Shown one piece after another: positions 1 through 5,976 of a stretch of 8,766 nucleotides of DNA; within the stretch, counting starts at the first letter, position 1, and the number at the start of each line of letters is the position of its first letter. This DNA comes from Hyphomicrobiales bacterium. Its GTDB lineage: Bacteria > Pseudomonadota > Alphaproteobacteria > Micropepsales > Micropepsaceae. The notes beneath the pieces are model-generated. The model saw nothing but the letters and a program-made list of their open reading frames with translations, searched no databases and was not told the origin of the DNA. A program made the translations under genes and the position numbers. The DNA lies in the NCBI GenBank assembly GCA_017849395.1, contig JAFIHO010000380.1, positions 1 through 8,766 of the forward strand, written 5' to 3'.

Positions 1-1317
1 AGCAGAACAGACGGCACCATTTGGCTGCTAAGGGGCATCAAGCCCCTGAACGGCCAGAGCTGCACGGCGCAGGGAACGTACATCCCGAGCGGTCCGAGCG
101 GCACGTAACGCGGCTAGCTGAACACCACGACCTACAACCAGAACGACTTCCATTGGACCGGCACCCTGCTGGGCCTGCAGCACAATGCCGTGGCGGGCTT
201 CTCGTTCCTCAGCGAAACGTTCGAACTGGTGACCAGCAACAGCCAGCGCACCACCGCAGGTGTCGCGCCCACCTATCCCACCATGAGCATCGTCAATCCG
301 GACCATGTGTATCGCGGTCCGCTGAATTATTTCGTGACGAACAACCAGGATGGATCGCGCAACACCCAGGCGGTCTATCTGTTCGATGACGTCAAGCTGG
401 CCGAGCAGTTCTCGCTGAATGTCGGCATCCGCTACGACCATAATGAAGGCAAGAACACCACCAACACCTTCACCCCGCCCGCCACCACGGGCGTGCCGGG
501 GCCCATCTTCCGCAATGAGGATGACCTGCTCTCCTATCGCGCCGCGATCGTCTACAAGCCGGTGGAAGAAACCAGCTTCTATTTCGCCTATTCCAATTCG
601 CAGAACCCCGCACAGACCGCCGTCAATGGCGCCTGCACGGCTGACACCTGCAACACCGCGCCGGAGAAAGGCTCCAATTACGAGATCGGTGCGAAGTGGG
701 CACCCTGGGACAAGCTGCTGCTGACTGCCGCCCTGTTCCGCAACGAGCGCACCAATTATCGTGTGCCCTCCAACGATCCGATCCTGCCCGCCCAGGTCCT
801 GAACGGCGCATCGCATGTGGACGGCATCGCCATCAGCGCCCAGGGCACCATCATGGAAGGCTGGGACGTGTTCATGAACTATGCCTATCTCAGCAGCAAG
901 GTGGACCAGGCCGTGTCGAATTTCTGCCTGGCTAATCCCACGGCATCCACCTGTACGGGCCCGCTGGCGGGTACCGCCAACAACCAGCCCATCGCAGGCA
1001 ATCCGCTGAGCCAGACGCCGGACCATGCCTTCAGCGTCTGGAGCACCTACCGCATCCTGCCGCAGCTGAATGTGGGTTACGGCATCACCTATCAGGGCAA
1101 TTTCTATCTCAACAATGGCGCGGCGCCGCTGTTCCAGACCGGCAGCTTCCTCACCAACCGGCTGATGGTGTCCTACGACTTCACCGAGAAGCTTTCGCTG
1201 CAGATGAACGTCAACAATCTGTTCGACGAGAACTACTTCATCCGCATCCGCAACAATGGCTGGGCCACGCCGGGCGACGCCCGCAACGTGACCTTCACCG
1301 CCTTTTACAGGTTCTGA
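1..1317 (+). pseudogene. TonB-dependent siderophore receptor, C-terminal part, frame interrupted
   Basis: Outer-membrane beta-barrel of a TonB-dependent receptor, probably for a catecholate siderophore (Fiu/PiuA-like). The plug domain lies left of the window. From 118 the frame reads as barrel strands with alternating aromatic residues (e.g. AVYLFDDVKLAEQFSLNVGI, GSNYEIGAKW, FMNYAYLSSKV). It ends with the family-typical LQMNVNNLFDENYF and a final aromatic strand, FTAFYRF, the usual outer-membrane insertion signal. The same frame is open over 1-105 but is broken by TAA at 106-108 and TAG at 115-117. No ATG follows for a fresh start; GTG at 190 has no clear ribosome binding site and would start mid-barrel. 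Both stops vanish if one base was gained near 106 and one lost near 118, which reads Asn-Ala-Ala-Ser between. So it is either a true pseudogene or has paired errors. The identity as receptor is secure and siderophore class is inferred partly from the next gene. Confidence 0.85.
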
Positions 1318-1323
1318 GGGAGA
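1316..1323 (+). promoter_or_regulatory. Ribosome binding site of the dioxygenase gene
   Basis: GAGGGAGA overlaps the receptor stop codon and lies about 10 bases before the ATG at 1334. It supports coupled translation and the MM start used below. Confidence 0.5.
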
Positions 1324-1333
1324 CGAACCCGCG

Positions 1334-2014
1334 ATGATGCTTCGGATACCGGCACTTCTGGACGCTTCGGGCGTCGCCGTGATCCGCGGCATCATCGATG
1401 CGGCCGCCTGGACGGACGGCAATGTCACGTCCGGCAGCCAGTCCGCCCAGGCCAAGCGCAACATGCAATTGCCGGAAAAATCCCCGGCGGCACGCCAGGC
1501 AGGCGATCTCATCATGGCGGCGCTGGAGAAGAACGGGCTGTTCTTCTCCGGCGCGTTGCCGCTGAAAATCTTCCCGCCGCTGTTCAACCGCTATGAGGGC
1601 GGCATGAATTTCGGCACCCATATCGACAATTCGGTCCGCTTTGTGCCCGGTACGCCCGTGCGGGTGCGCACCGATCTGTCCGCCACCGTGTTCCTGACCG
1701 ATCCAGCCGATTATGACGGCGGCGAATTGGTGGTGCAGGACACATTCGGCCAGCACAGCGTGAAGCTGGCGTCGGGCGACATGATTCTTTATCCCGCCAG
1801 CAGCCGCCACCATGTCACACCCGTGACGCGCGGCGCGCGGGTGTCTTCCTTTTTCTGGATTCAGAGCATGGTCCGCGACGATGGCGCGCGCACCATGCTG
1901 TTCGACCTGGACAACGCGATCCAGGGATTGCGCCGCAAGGTCGGCGATACCGAAGAACTCATCACCCTGACCGGATTCTACCACAATCTGCTTCGCCGCT
2001 GGGCGGATGCCTGA
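1334..2014 (+). CDS. piuC: Fe(II)/2-oxoglutarate-dependent PKHD-type hydroxylase
   Basis: Cytoplasmic iron(II)- and 2-oxoglutarate-dependent dioxygenase of the PiuC/YbiX (PKHD-type hydroxylase) family, 226 aa, the usual family length. The N-terminus MMLRIPALLD resembles family members that also begin with two Met, which supports the ATG at 1334. The double-stranded beta-helix carries the iron ligands His96 and Asp98 (GTHIDNS), a distal His at 159 or 160 (SSRHHVTP) and the 2-oxoglutarate-binding Arg169 in RGARVSSFFW. These genes are characteristically next to catecholate siderophore receptors (fiu-ybiX in E. coli, piuA-piuC in Pseudomonas), as here. Its exact substrate is not established in general; a role in siderophore-linked iron use is inferred from context. 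It begins 16 bases after the receptor stop and ends 10 bases before the PepSY gene, so it is likely co-transcribed with both. Confidence 0.93.
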   Translation: MMLRIPALLDASGVAVIRGIIDAAAWTDGNVTSGSQSAQAKRNMQLPEKSPAARQAGDLIMAALEKNGLFFSGALPLKIFPPLFNRYEGGMNFGTHIDNSVRFVPGTPVRVRTDLSATVFLTDPADYDGGELVVQDTFGQHSVKLASGDMILYPASSRHHVTPVTRGARVSSFFWIQSMVRDDGARTMLFDLDNAIQGLRRKVGDTEELITLTGFYHNLLRRWADA

Positions 2015-2018
2015 GGAG
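2013..2018 (+). promoter_or_regulatory. Ribosome binding site fixing the PepSY start
   Basis: GAGGAG overlaps the TGA stop of the dioxygenase gene and sits 6 bases before ATG 2025. An in-frame ATG six codons earlier (2007) lies upstream of this site and inside the previous gene, so 2025 is the better start. Confidence 0.6.
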
Positions 2019-2024
2019 ACTGTC

Positions 2025-3155
2025 ATGCGTTTCGCAACCATTCGCCGCGTTCTGTTCCAGGTGCATATGTGGGCCGGTCTGGTGCTGGGCATCGTGCTTG
2101 TGCTGCTTGGCCTTTCGGGCAGCGTGCTGGTCTATGACGAGGATATCCAGCACTGGCTGCAGCCCGTGCCGCATGTGAGCAGTACCGGCGCGACCGCCTC
2201 GCTGGACCGGCTGGTGGCTTCGGCGCGCGAAACCGCCGAAGGCCGCCGCGGCCCGGTGCAGGTGATCTTGCCGGAACAGGCGGGCGAGGCGGCGACGGTG
2301 CGGATCGGCCAGTTCTCTCGCATGCGGGCGGGCGAAGGGCATGGCCCCGCGCCGGTCGATGTCTTTGTCGATCCGGTCACGGCGCAGGTCGTCGGCCAGC
2401 GCATGCCGACGCCGATGCCGGTATTCGGCATGCTGCATCAGTTGCATGGCAGCATGCTGATGGGCCGGGAAGGCCGCATCTTTATCGGCTGGATGGGCGT
2501 CGCCATGCTGGCGCTGGGCGTCAGCGGCCTGGTCCTGTGGTGGCCCAAGCGCGGCCAGTGGAAATACGCCTTCATCGTGCGCCGCACCGCCAAGGGCCTG
2601 CGTTTCCATCGCGAACTGCACGCCATGCTGGGCATCTGGACATTCATCGTTTTCATGGTGGTTAGCTTTTCCGGCGTCGCCATCGTGTTTCCCCAGACCA
2701 TCAATGCGATGACGGGCGGCGCGCCGCTGCCGGTCCGGACGCGCGGCGTGCCCGAAGTTGAACCCATGCGGGGCGTGCAACGCCTGGGCGCGGACGATGC
2801 CGCGAAGCTCGCCCTTGCGGCGGTGCCCGAGTCCGAGCTCCGGTCCGTTACCTTGCCCGCCCGCCCCAATCAGGCGATCAGCGTGGCGTTGACCAAGTTC
2901 GGCGGCATGAATGCGGGCTCGGTGATCGATCCCTATCGCGCGAGCGTGATGCAGGTGCGCGATCCATCCACCACCTTCATGGGCTGGCAGCGGCCGCTGC
3001 ATGATGGGACGGTGGGCGGAATCTGGCGCTTCCTGGTGTTCCTGTCGGGCCTTCTGCCTGCGGTGTTTGTATTCACCGGCGTGGTAATGTGGGCCAAGAA
3101 GCGCAAGGCGCGCATCGCCATGGGCGCGCCCCTGACGGAAGGCGCCACGTCATGA
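2025..3155 (+). CDS. PepSY-associated transmembrane protein (PiuB-like)
   Basis: Inner-membrane protein of the PepSY-TM family, 376 aa from the chosen start. Four hydrophobic segments are visible: about 15-37 (WAGLVLGIVLVLLGLSGSVLVY), 152-173, 200-223 (AMLGIWTFIVFMVVSFSGVAI) and 332-357. A soluble, presumably periplasmic, PepSY-containing loop lies between helices 1 and 2, and another between helices 3 and 4. Histidines near helix ends (His14, His138, His141, His195, His199) match the conserved pattern of this family and could hold haem. Relatives sit in iron-uptake loci (PiuB) and some are linked to reduction of siderophore-bound iron in the periplasm. The reductase role is inference here. 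The gene follows the dioxygenase by 10 bases and its stop overlaps the next start (ATGA), a sign of translational coupling. Confidence 0.85.
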   Translation: MRFATIRRVLFQVHMWAGLVLGIVLVLLGLSGSVLVYDEDIQHWLQPVPHVSSTGATASLDRLVASARETAEGRRGPVQVILPEQAGEAATVRIGQFSRMRAGEGHGPAPVDVFVDPVTAQVVGQRMPTPMPVFGMLHQLHGSMLMGREGRIFIGWMGVAMLALGVSGLVLWWPKRGQWKYAFIVRRTAKGLRFHRELHAMLGIWTFIVFMVVSFSGVAIVFPQTINAMTGGAPLPVRTRGVPEVEPMRGVQRLGADDAAKLALAAVPESELRSVTLPARPNQAISVALTKFGGMNAGSVIDPYRASVMQVRDPSTTFMGWQRPLHDGTVGGIWRFLVFLSGLLPAVFVFTGVVMWAKKRKARIAMGAPLTEGATS

Positions 3156-3850
3156 ACGCGCCGTTGCGCAGAATCGCTTTCGAGACCGTGGCCGAGCCGC
3201 CATTGACGCGGCCCGAGCATATGCACGCGTCTCATGCGCCCCTGCGTCAGCGCATTGCGGGCGCGACTGTCACCGTGATGGCGCATGTCGCGGTGGTGAC
3301 GGCTCTGGTTCTGGGTTTTCATGCCGCCAAGCCAGCGGCTGTTCCGCAGACCATCACCGTTACGATGGAAGAGAAGAAGAAGGAAGAAAGCAAGCCGCTG
3401 GATGTCGTATTGCCGAAATTCACCCCGCCGCCACTGATGACCGCGCCGGAGCCGATGTTCAGTATCGCGCCCAACCCTATGGCCATCGCCGCCGCGCCGG
3501 TGCGCGCCGAACCCGCGCCGCCTTCGCCGCCCTCCGCCGGTCCCGCCCGCGATACGGGCGATGCCAGCGGCACCTATCTCGGCTCGCTGCTGGTCCACCT
3601 CAACCGTTTCAAGCATTATCCGCCGGAGGCGCGCGCTGCGCGCATGGCGGGGGTGGTGATGCTGCGCTTCTGCATCGACCGTCAGGGGCGGCTACTCTCA
3701 GCAGAGATCACCAAAAGTTCTGGCCGCGCGCCGCTGGACAGGGCGGCGATGGAAATGATCCATCGCGCCGTACCCCTGCCCGCCATGCCGGCCAGCATGA
3801 CCGGCGATACGCTGGACGCGGTCGTGCCGGTTCATTTCTCGCTGCGCTGA
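3152..3850 (+). CDS. tonB: Energy transducer TonB
   Basis: TonB-family energy transducer, 232 aa, which spans the periplasm and transmits ExbB/ExbD-derived energy to outer-membrane receptors. The ATG overlaps the PepSY stop as ATGA; longer in-frame reading starts inside the previous gene and is unnecessary. A cytoplasmic N-terminus of about 35 residues precedes one membrane helix (about 36-57), longer than in many TonB proteins. A charged run EEKKKEESK (73-81) and a Pro/Ala-rich linker (about 90-133) follow. The C-terminal TonB domain (about 141-232) carries the characteristic YPPEARAARMAGVVMLRFCI (156-175) and a beta-strand ending VVPVHFSLR. Placement next to the receptor suggests a dedicated TonB for this siderophore system. 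No exbB or exbD is seen in the window, so it must use partners encoded elsewhere. Confidence 0.9.
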   Translation: MNAPLRRIAFETVAEPPLTRPEHMHASHAPLRQRIAGATVTVMAHVAVVTALVLGFHAAKPAAVPQTITVTMEEKKKEESKPLDVVLPKFTPPPLMTAPEPMFSIAPNPMAIAAAPVRAEPAPPSPPSAGPARDTGDASGTYLGSLLVHLNRFKHYPPEARAARMAGVVMLRFCIDRQGRLLSAEITKSSGRAPLDRAAMEMIHRAVPLPAMPASMTGDTLDAVVPVHFSLR

Positions 3851-3855
3851 ATGAG

Positions 3856-4098
3856 TCAGAACAGCCCCACGCCAAGCCAGGCGAGTAGCCCCCAGAAAAG
3901 CAGACAGGCGGTCAGAACGCCGAACCAACGCTGGGTGCGGCCGTTATCCCATTTGCGAATGCTCGCGATGCGCCGACGATCTGACAAGTCCTGAACCCAT
4001 TGCATATGGTCGCAAATGGGATATGCAGGATATATGCCAGCTGTAAAATTTCCGCATTTGACGCACCTTTGCCACTCAACTGTAATCAGGATTGACAC
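3856..4098 (-). CDS. Possible small membrane protein, hypothetical
   Basis: An 80-codon minus-strand frame starting at GTG, converging on tonB with a 5-base gap. The C-terminal 24 residues form a plausible membrane helix (RWFGVLTACLLFWGLLAW), preceded by basic residues (RRRIASIRK), giving a tail-anchored look. Residues 12-15 are CVKC and a further Cys-x-His lies at 30-32, hinting at a half zinc-binding motif. No good ribosome binding site precedes either the GTG or the internal ATG at 4005 (which would give 49 aa). A 14-bp inverted repeat sits within the frame. I do not recognise a family. The helix is the only strong sign of coding, so it may be chance. Confidence 0.3.
   Translation of the reverse strand: MSILITVEWQRCVKCGNFTAGIYPAYPICDHMQWVQDLSDRRRIASIRKWDNGRTQRWFGVLTACLLFWGLLAWLGVGLF
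3945..4023. repeat. 14-bp perfect inverted repeat with 51-base spacer
   Basis: TATCCCATTTGCGA (3945-3958) is exactly complementary to TCGCAAATGGGATA (4010-4023). A second short pair, TGCATA (4001-4006) and TATGCA (4022-4027), overlaps the right arm. The spacer is too long for a terminator and no T-run follows. No target-site duplication flanks the arms, so a miniature transposon is not supported. Confidence 0.6.
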
Positions 4099-4125
4099 TG
4101 GCGGGATCGATGCGACCGGGCGTAG

Positions 4126-4383
4126 TTAAGCTCGTTCGCGTCAGCCAAGGAGTTTAAGGTTACTCTGAAACGATGTGTACGCTGTGGCGTCACCACTCTT
4201 CCGCGAAATTCCCTGCAACGCTGCTCTTCTTGCGGTTTTGAGCGCATTGGTGCGCACAATTTGCCGGAATACCGCCATTTTCAGCCGGCTGGGCGCGCAA
4301 TGGCGGATTCAGAGCAGGGAATTTTTTCTGCCTTATCAGGGAATTCCCCCCCACATTGCAGCGAACTTTTTCGTCCCTTGTAG
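4126..4383 (+). pseudogene. Zinc-ribbon frame without a normal start codon
   Basis: This frame encodes two CxxC knuckles with Cys codons at 4174, 4183, 4222 and 4231 (C-x2-C-x12-C-x2-C: RCVRCG ... RCSSCGF), the layout of a small zinc ribbon. The 4126 boundary is only the first codon after the preceding in-frame TAG. The frame has no ATG, GTG or TTG before the first knuckle. A strong AAGGAG lies at 4147-4152, and 6 bases later, where a start belongs, stands GTT (4159-4161), one base from GTG. This suggests a gene whose start was lost; CTG at 4165 is the only other conceivable start. The second half of the frame runs into the 22-bp repeat array, so that part is probably not protein-driven. Chance coding remains possible. 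Confidence 0.3.
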
Positions 4384-4402
4384 CGAACTAGATTTTGGCC
4401 GC
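4315..4402. repeat. Four 22-bp tandem repeat units, iteron-like
   Basis: A nine-base core recurs at exactly 22-base spacing: CAGGGAATT at 4315 and 4337, CAGCGAACT at 4359 and TAGCGAACT at 4381. The other 13 bases of each unit differ but tend to be pyrimidine-rich (TTTTCTGCC, CCCCCCCAC, TTTTCGTCC). Two helical turns per unit would place all four cores on one face of the DNA, as in protein-binding iterons. No flanking copy is recognisable at 4293 or 4403. Confidence 0.7.
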
Positions 4403-4426
4403 GTCGATGCCGAGGATGCGGGCTGA

Positions 4427-4470
4427 TACCCCTGCCATACCCCCCCTCTACCCCCTCGCTACCCCCCAGC
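4427..4470. repeat. Four 11-bp tandem units, TACCCC-rich
   Basis: TACCCC begins at 4427, 4438, 4449 and 4460, exactly 11 bases (one helical turn) apart; the tails of the units vary. The array overlaps the 3' end and stop codon (4448-4450) of the minus-strand nuclease-fold gene. Confidence 0.75.
4429..4467 (-). promoter_or_regulatory. Predicted four-tetrad G-quadruplex motif on the minus strand
   Basis: Read on the minus strand, the 11-bp array is G6-TAGCGA-G5-TAGA-G7-TATGGCA-G4: four runs of at least four G with loops of 6, 4 and 7 bases, meeting the standard G-quadruplex pattern. The mRNA of the minus-strand genes would carry it across its stop codon, which starts the middle TAGA loop. Just before it in the transcript, a C-run (complement of 4476-4480) can pair with the first G-run to make a competing hairpin. 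Confidence 0.5.
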
Positions 4471-4912
4471 CGGTAGGGGGTGAAGCGGTCGTTGGAGGCG
4501 GGTTTGGCGGAGGCACGATGACGAGCTTGCTGGGGGTCTCGCGGGCGACGGTGCTGAGGTCGCGTGCCGGGATGAGCCAGAGGGTATCGACGAGGGCGCC
4601 GGTCAGCTTGACGCAGAGCAGATAGCGCTCGCCTTCGGCGGCGAAGGTCTTGAGCCGGACATCGAACTGGACGGTCTGCGCTTTGGGATCATCGAAGCTG
4701 CGGCGGCACTTGATCTGCACCGGAGTGGCCTTGCGGGTGTGCTTGTCGAACAGCAGCAGGTCTATGCCGTCATCATCGGCGATGGGTTTGAAGGGGGAGA
4801 GTCTTCCCCCTGAGGCCTCCAGGATGCCGGCGGCGACCAGGCACTCACCGATGGCGCCGATCTGGGTGCTTGTGGGATTGGGAGATGAAGCAGCGTCCAT
4901 CGTGGTCGACAT
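4448..4912 (-). CDS. PD-(D/E)xK nuclease-fold protein
   Basis: A 154-aa protein with the pattern of the PDDEXK_5/DUF4365-like nuclease fold. It has an N-terminal helix with GAIGE (Glu23), then DDDGIDLLLF with the metal-site Asp at 48 or 51, then VQIKCR with Gln66 and Lys68. This matches the E ... D-G-(I)D ... QxK layout shared with Holliday-junction-resolvase-like and intron-endonuclease-like folds. The C-terminal tail after about residue 133 (PPPNPPPTTASPP) is low-complexity and falls into the G/C-rich repeats. The ATG at 4912 lies 3 bases after the stop of the upstream lipoprotein gene, with GGAG in that gene's end, so the two are one transcription unit; an internal ATG at 4900 is an alternative. 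Whether it cuts DNA, and for what purpose, cannot be told from the sequence. Confidence 0.7.
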   Translation of the reverse strand: MSTTMDAASSPNPTSTQIGAIGECLVAAGILEASGGRLSPFKPIADDDGIDLLLFDKHTRKATPVQIKCRRSFDDPKAQTVQFDVRLKTFAAEGERYLLCVKLTGALVDTLWLIPARDLSTVARETPSKLVIVPPPNPPPTTASPPTGWGVARG

Positions 4913-4915
4913 CGG

Positions 4916-5323
4916 TCAGTGCTCCGGCGACGTGGTACGGGGCTGATCGGGAACAGCGCCGGCCTCGAGATTGCGTCCGACGCCATACTGGGACTGGCTG
5001 GCGGAGTAGGTCTCCAGGGTGCCGTCCCGTGATATACAGAGAATGACGTTGGAGGCCCGGCTATCGGCGCCACCGATAAAAGGGCCAACGATGGAGCTGA
5101 AGTTCTGGTGCCGGGCTCTGGCCTGGACCCAGCTGTACATCAGCATCCGCCGGCCGTCCGGCATCAGGGTGTTGGTGGTAGGTGGTCCCAGGCTGCCCAG
5201 GACCTGGGCATAGGTCGTCTTGCCGGCTTCGAACTTGGCGAGGTTGGCCTCGTCGACCTTGACCCCGCTGGAAACGCAGCCTGCGAGCAGCATCAGGCTT
5301 GCCATGACAATGAGCAGCTTCAT
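4916..5323 (-). CDS. BamE/SmpA-like small lipoprotein
   Basis: A 135-aa predicted lipoprotein. The signal peptide MKLLIVMASLMLLAGC ends in a lipobox (LAGC, Cys16). Ser at +2/+3 (CVSS) does not call for inner-membrane retention, so outer-membrane anchoring is likely. The mature part resembles the BamE/SmpA/OmlA fold: KFEAGKTTYAQVLGSLGPP (helix then the Gly-Pro turn), a strand with RRMLMYSW, and a late strand VILCISRDGTLETYS. True BamE is usually a single housekeeping gene, so this is better called a BamE-like accessory lipoprotein. It is the first gene of the unit with the nuclease-fold gene. A GGGGGTT just upstream of the ATG is a weak ribosome binding site. No clear promoter is visible, but an inverted repeat at 5369-5417 lies 46 bases upstream. 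Confidence 0.75.
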   Translation of the reverse strand: MKLLIVMASLMLLAGCVSSGVKVDEANLAKFEAGKTTYAQVLGSLGPPTTNTLMPDGRRMLMYSWVQARARHQNFSSIVGPFIGGADSRASNVILCISRDGTLETYSASQSQYGVGRNLEAGAVPDQPRTTSPEH

Positions 5324-5368
5324 GTAACCCCCGGCCTGGTGATCGGGGAGTTAACAAGCCTCGTACGA

Positions 5369-5417
5369 GAGCCGCATACGCCTTTAGGCTTTCGCCCTGA
5401 ACATACGCGTATGGCTC
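5369..5417. promoter_or_regulatory. Inverted repeat upstream of the lipoprotein gene, possible operator
   Basis: GAGCCGCATACG (5369-5380) pairs with CGTATGGCTC (5408-5417) with one bulged base plus a one-base overlap of the arms. The right arm contains the perfect palindrome CATACGCGTATG (5403-5414). Its place 46-94 bases before the minus-strand start suits an operator or a leader hairpin. Confidence 0.35.
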
Positions 5418-5561
5418 CTCGACCGTGCGGTGAGGAGTGCTTTGCGGCAGCACTACGTGCCGCCTTGTGAGAGGTTATCAAGCCCCAGGCAGAGTGTGTG
5501 CTCCGCCCGCCCCGAACCTACGGTCCTTCGGGGAGCAGTTCCAGTCCAATCTGCCGAAAGT

Positions 5562-5600
5562 AAGCGCCAATGCGCCGCGTTCGGGCGCAATCTGGCGCTT
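5562..5600. repeat. Strong REP-like hairpin
   Basis: AAGCGCCA (5562-5569) pairs with TGGCGCTT (5593-5600) and, nested inside, TGCGCC (5571-5576) pairs with GGCGCA (5584-5589). The loop is 7 bases and the only interruption is a 1-by-3 internal loop. No T-run follows on either side, so it is not a typical terminator. It resembles a repetitive extragenic palindrome or a structured RNA element. Confidence 0.5.
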
Positions 5601-5853
5601 GGGCGCCACTTTGAGGCGGCTGGACTTGAAGAGGGAATAGCTACAACGCGCATATCACAAGCCATTCCCGCGCAGTAATGATGCCGCCGCAGCGGTGTGG
5701 CGCCGCCACTGCCGGCGCGCCGATCGAGACCTTCGAACCCAACAAATGGCTGTCATGGCCAGTATGTTCGGATGATTGAGATCGAGGCGTAGCGATTAAT
5801 CCGTCATCGTTCTATCGCCCACAACGCGCCGAGATCAGCTTAATGGGCCCGGT

Positions 5854-5881
5854 CAATAATTATTGCATCATTGTTCGAAAC
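5854..5881. promoter_or_regulatory. Palindrome pair, possible operator of the phage-type module
   Basis: CAATAATTATTG (5854-5865) is a perfect AT-rich palindrome in otherwise GC-rich DNA. It is followed by TGTTCGAAACA (5872-5882), an imperfect dyad whose first ten bases recur at 6018-6027, next to the start of the HTH-like gene. Repressor binding is a guess from position and symmetry only. Confidence 0.25.
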
Positions 5882-5961
5882 ATTTTGGCCGGCAGATGCA
5901 TATCCGAATGGCGCTGTCCATTAGCGTTAGGGGCAGGCGTAGGCTCGGAATGCAAATAAAT

Positions 5962-5976
5962 CCGTCGCGCCGACGG
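5962..5976 (-). terminator. Weak terminator-like hairpin, minus strand
   Basis: CCGTCG/CGACGG with a 3-base loop; on the minus strand it is followed by ATTTATTTG, an interrupted T-rich tail. It could block antisense or outside transcription entering the gap from the right, but the tail is poor. Confidence 0.25.

Noticed and set aside
28..1587. A 519-codon open frame on the minus strand
   Set aside because: It lies antisense to the receptor and dioxygenase genes, its product has no recognisable domain, and long antisense frames are normal in GC-rich coding DNA.
1295..3002. Further long minus-strand frames opposite the dioxygenase and PepSY genes
   Set aside because: His/Arg/Ala-rich shadow translations with no motifs; the plus strand has clear families and ribosome binding sites.
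3945..4023. Miniature inverted-repeat transposon
   Set aside because: Only 79 bases in total, with no duplicated target site at the ends.
4092..4097. Consensus -35 element TTGACA
   Set aside because: No acceptable -10 element lies 16-18 bases downstream (the sequence there is GC-rich).
4315..4402. CRISPR array
   Set aside because: The shared core is only nine bases, units are 22 bases with no separate spacers, and no cas gene is present.
5430..5678. Possible short plus-strand gene
   Set aside because: No ribosome binding site or familiar sequence, and it overlaps the strong hairpin at 5562-5600.
5887..5901. Sigma-54 type promoter
   Set aside because: The GG and GC elements are spaced 9 rather than 10 bases apart and the rest of the consensus is poor.
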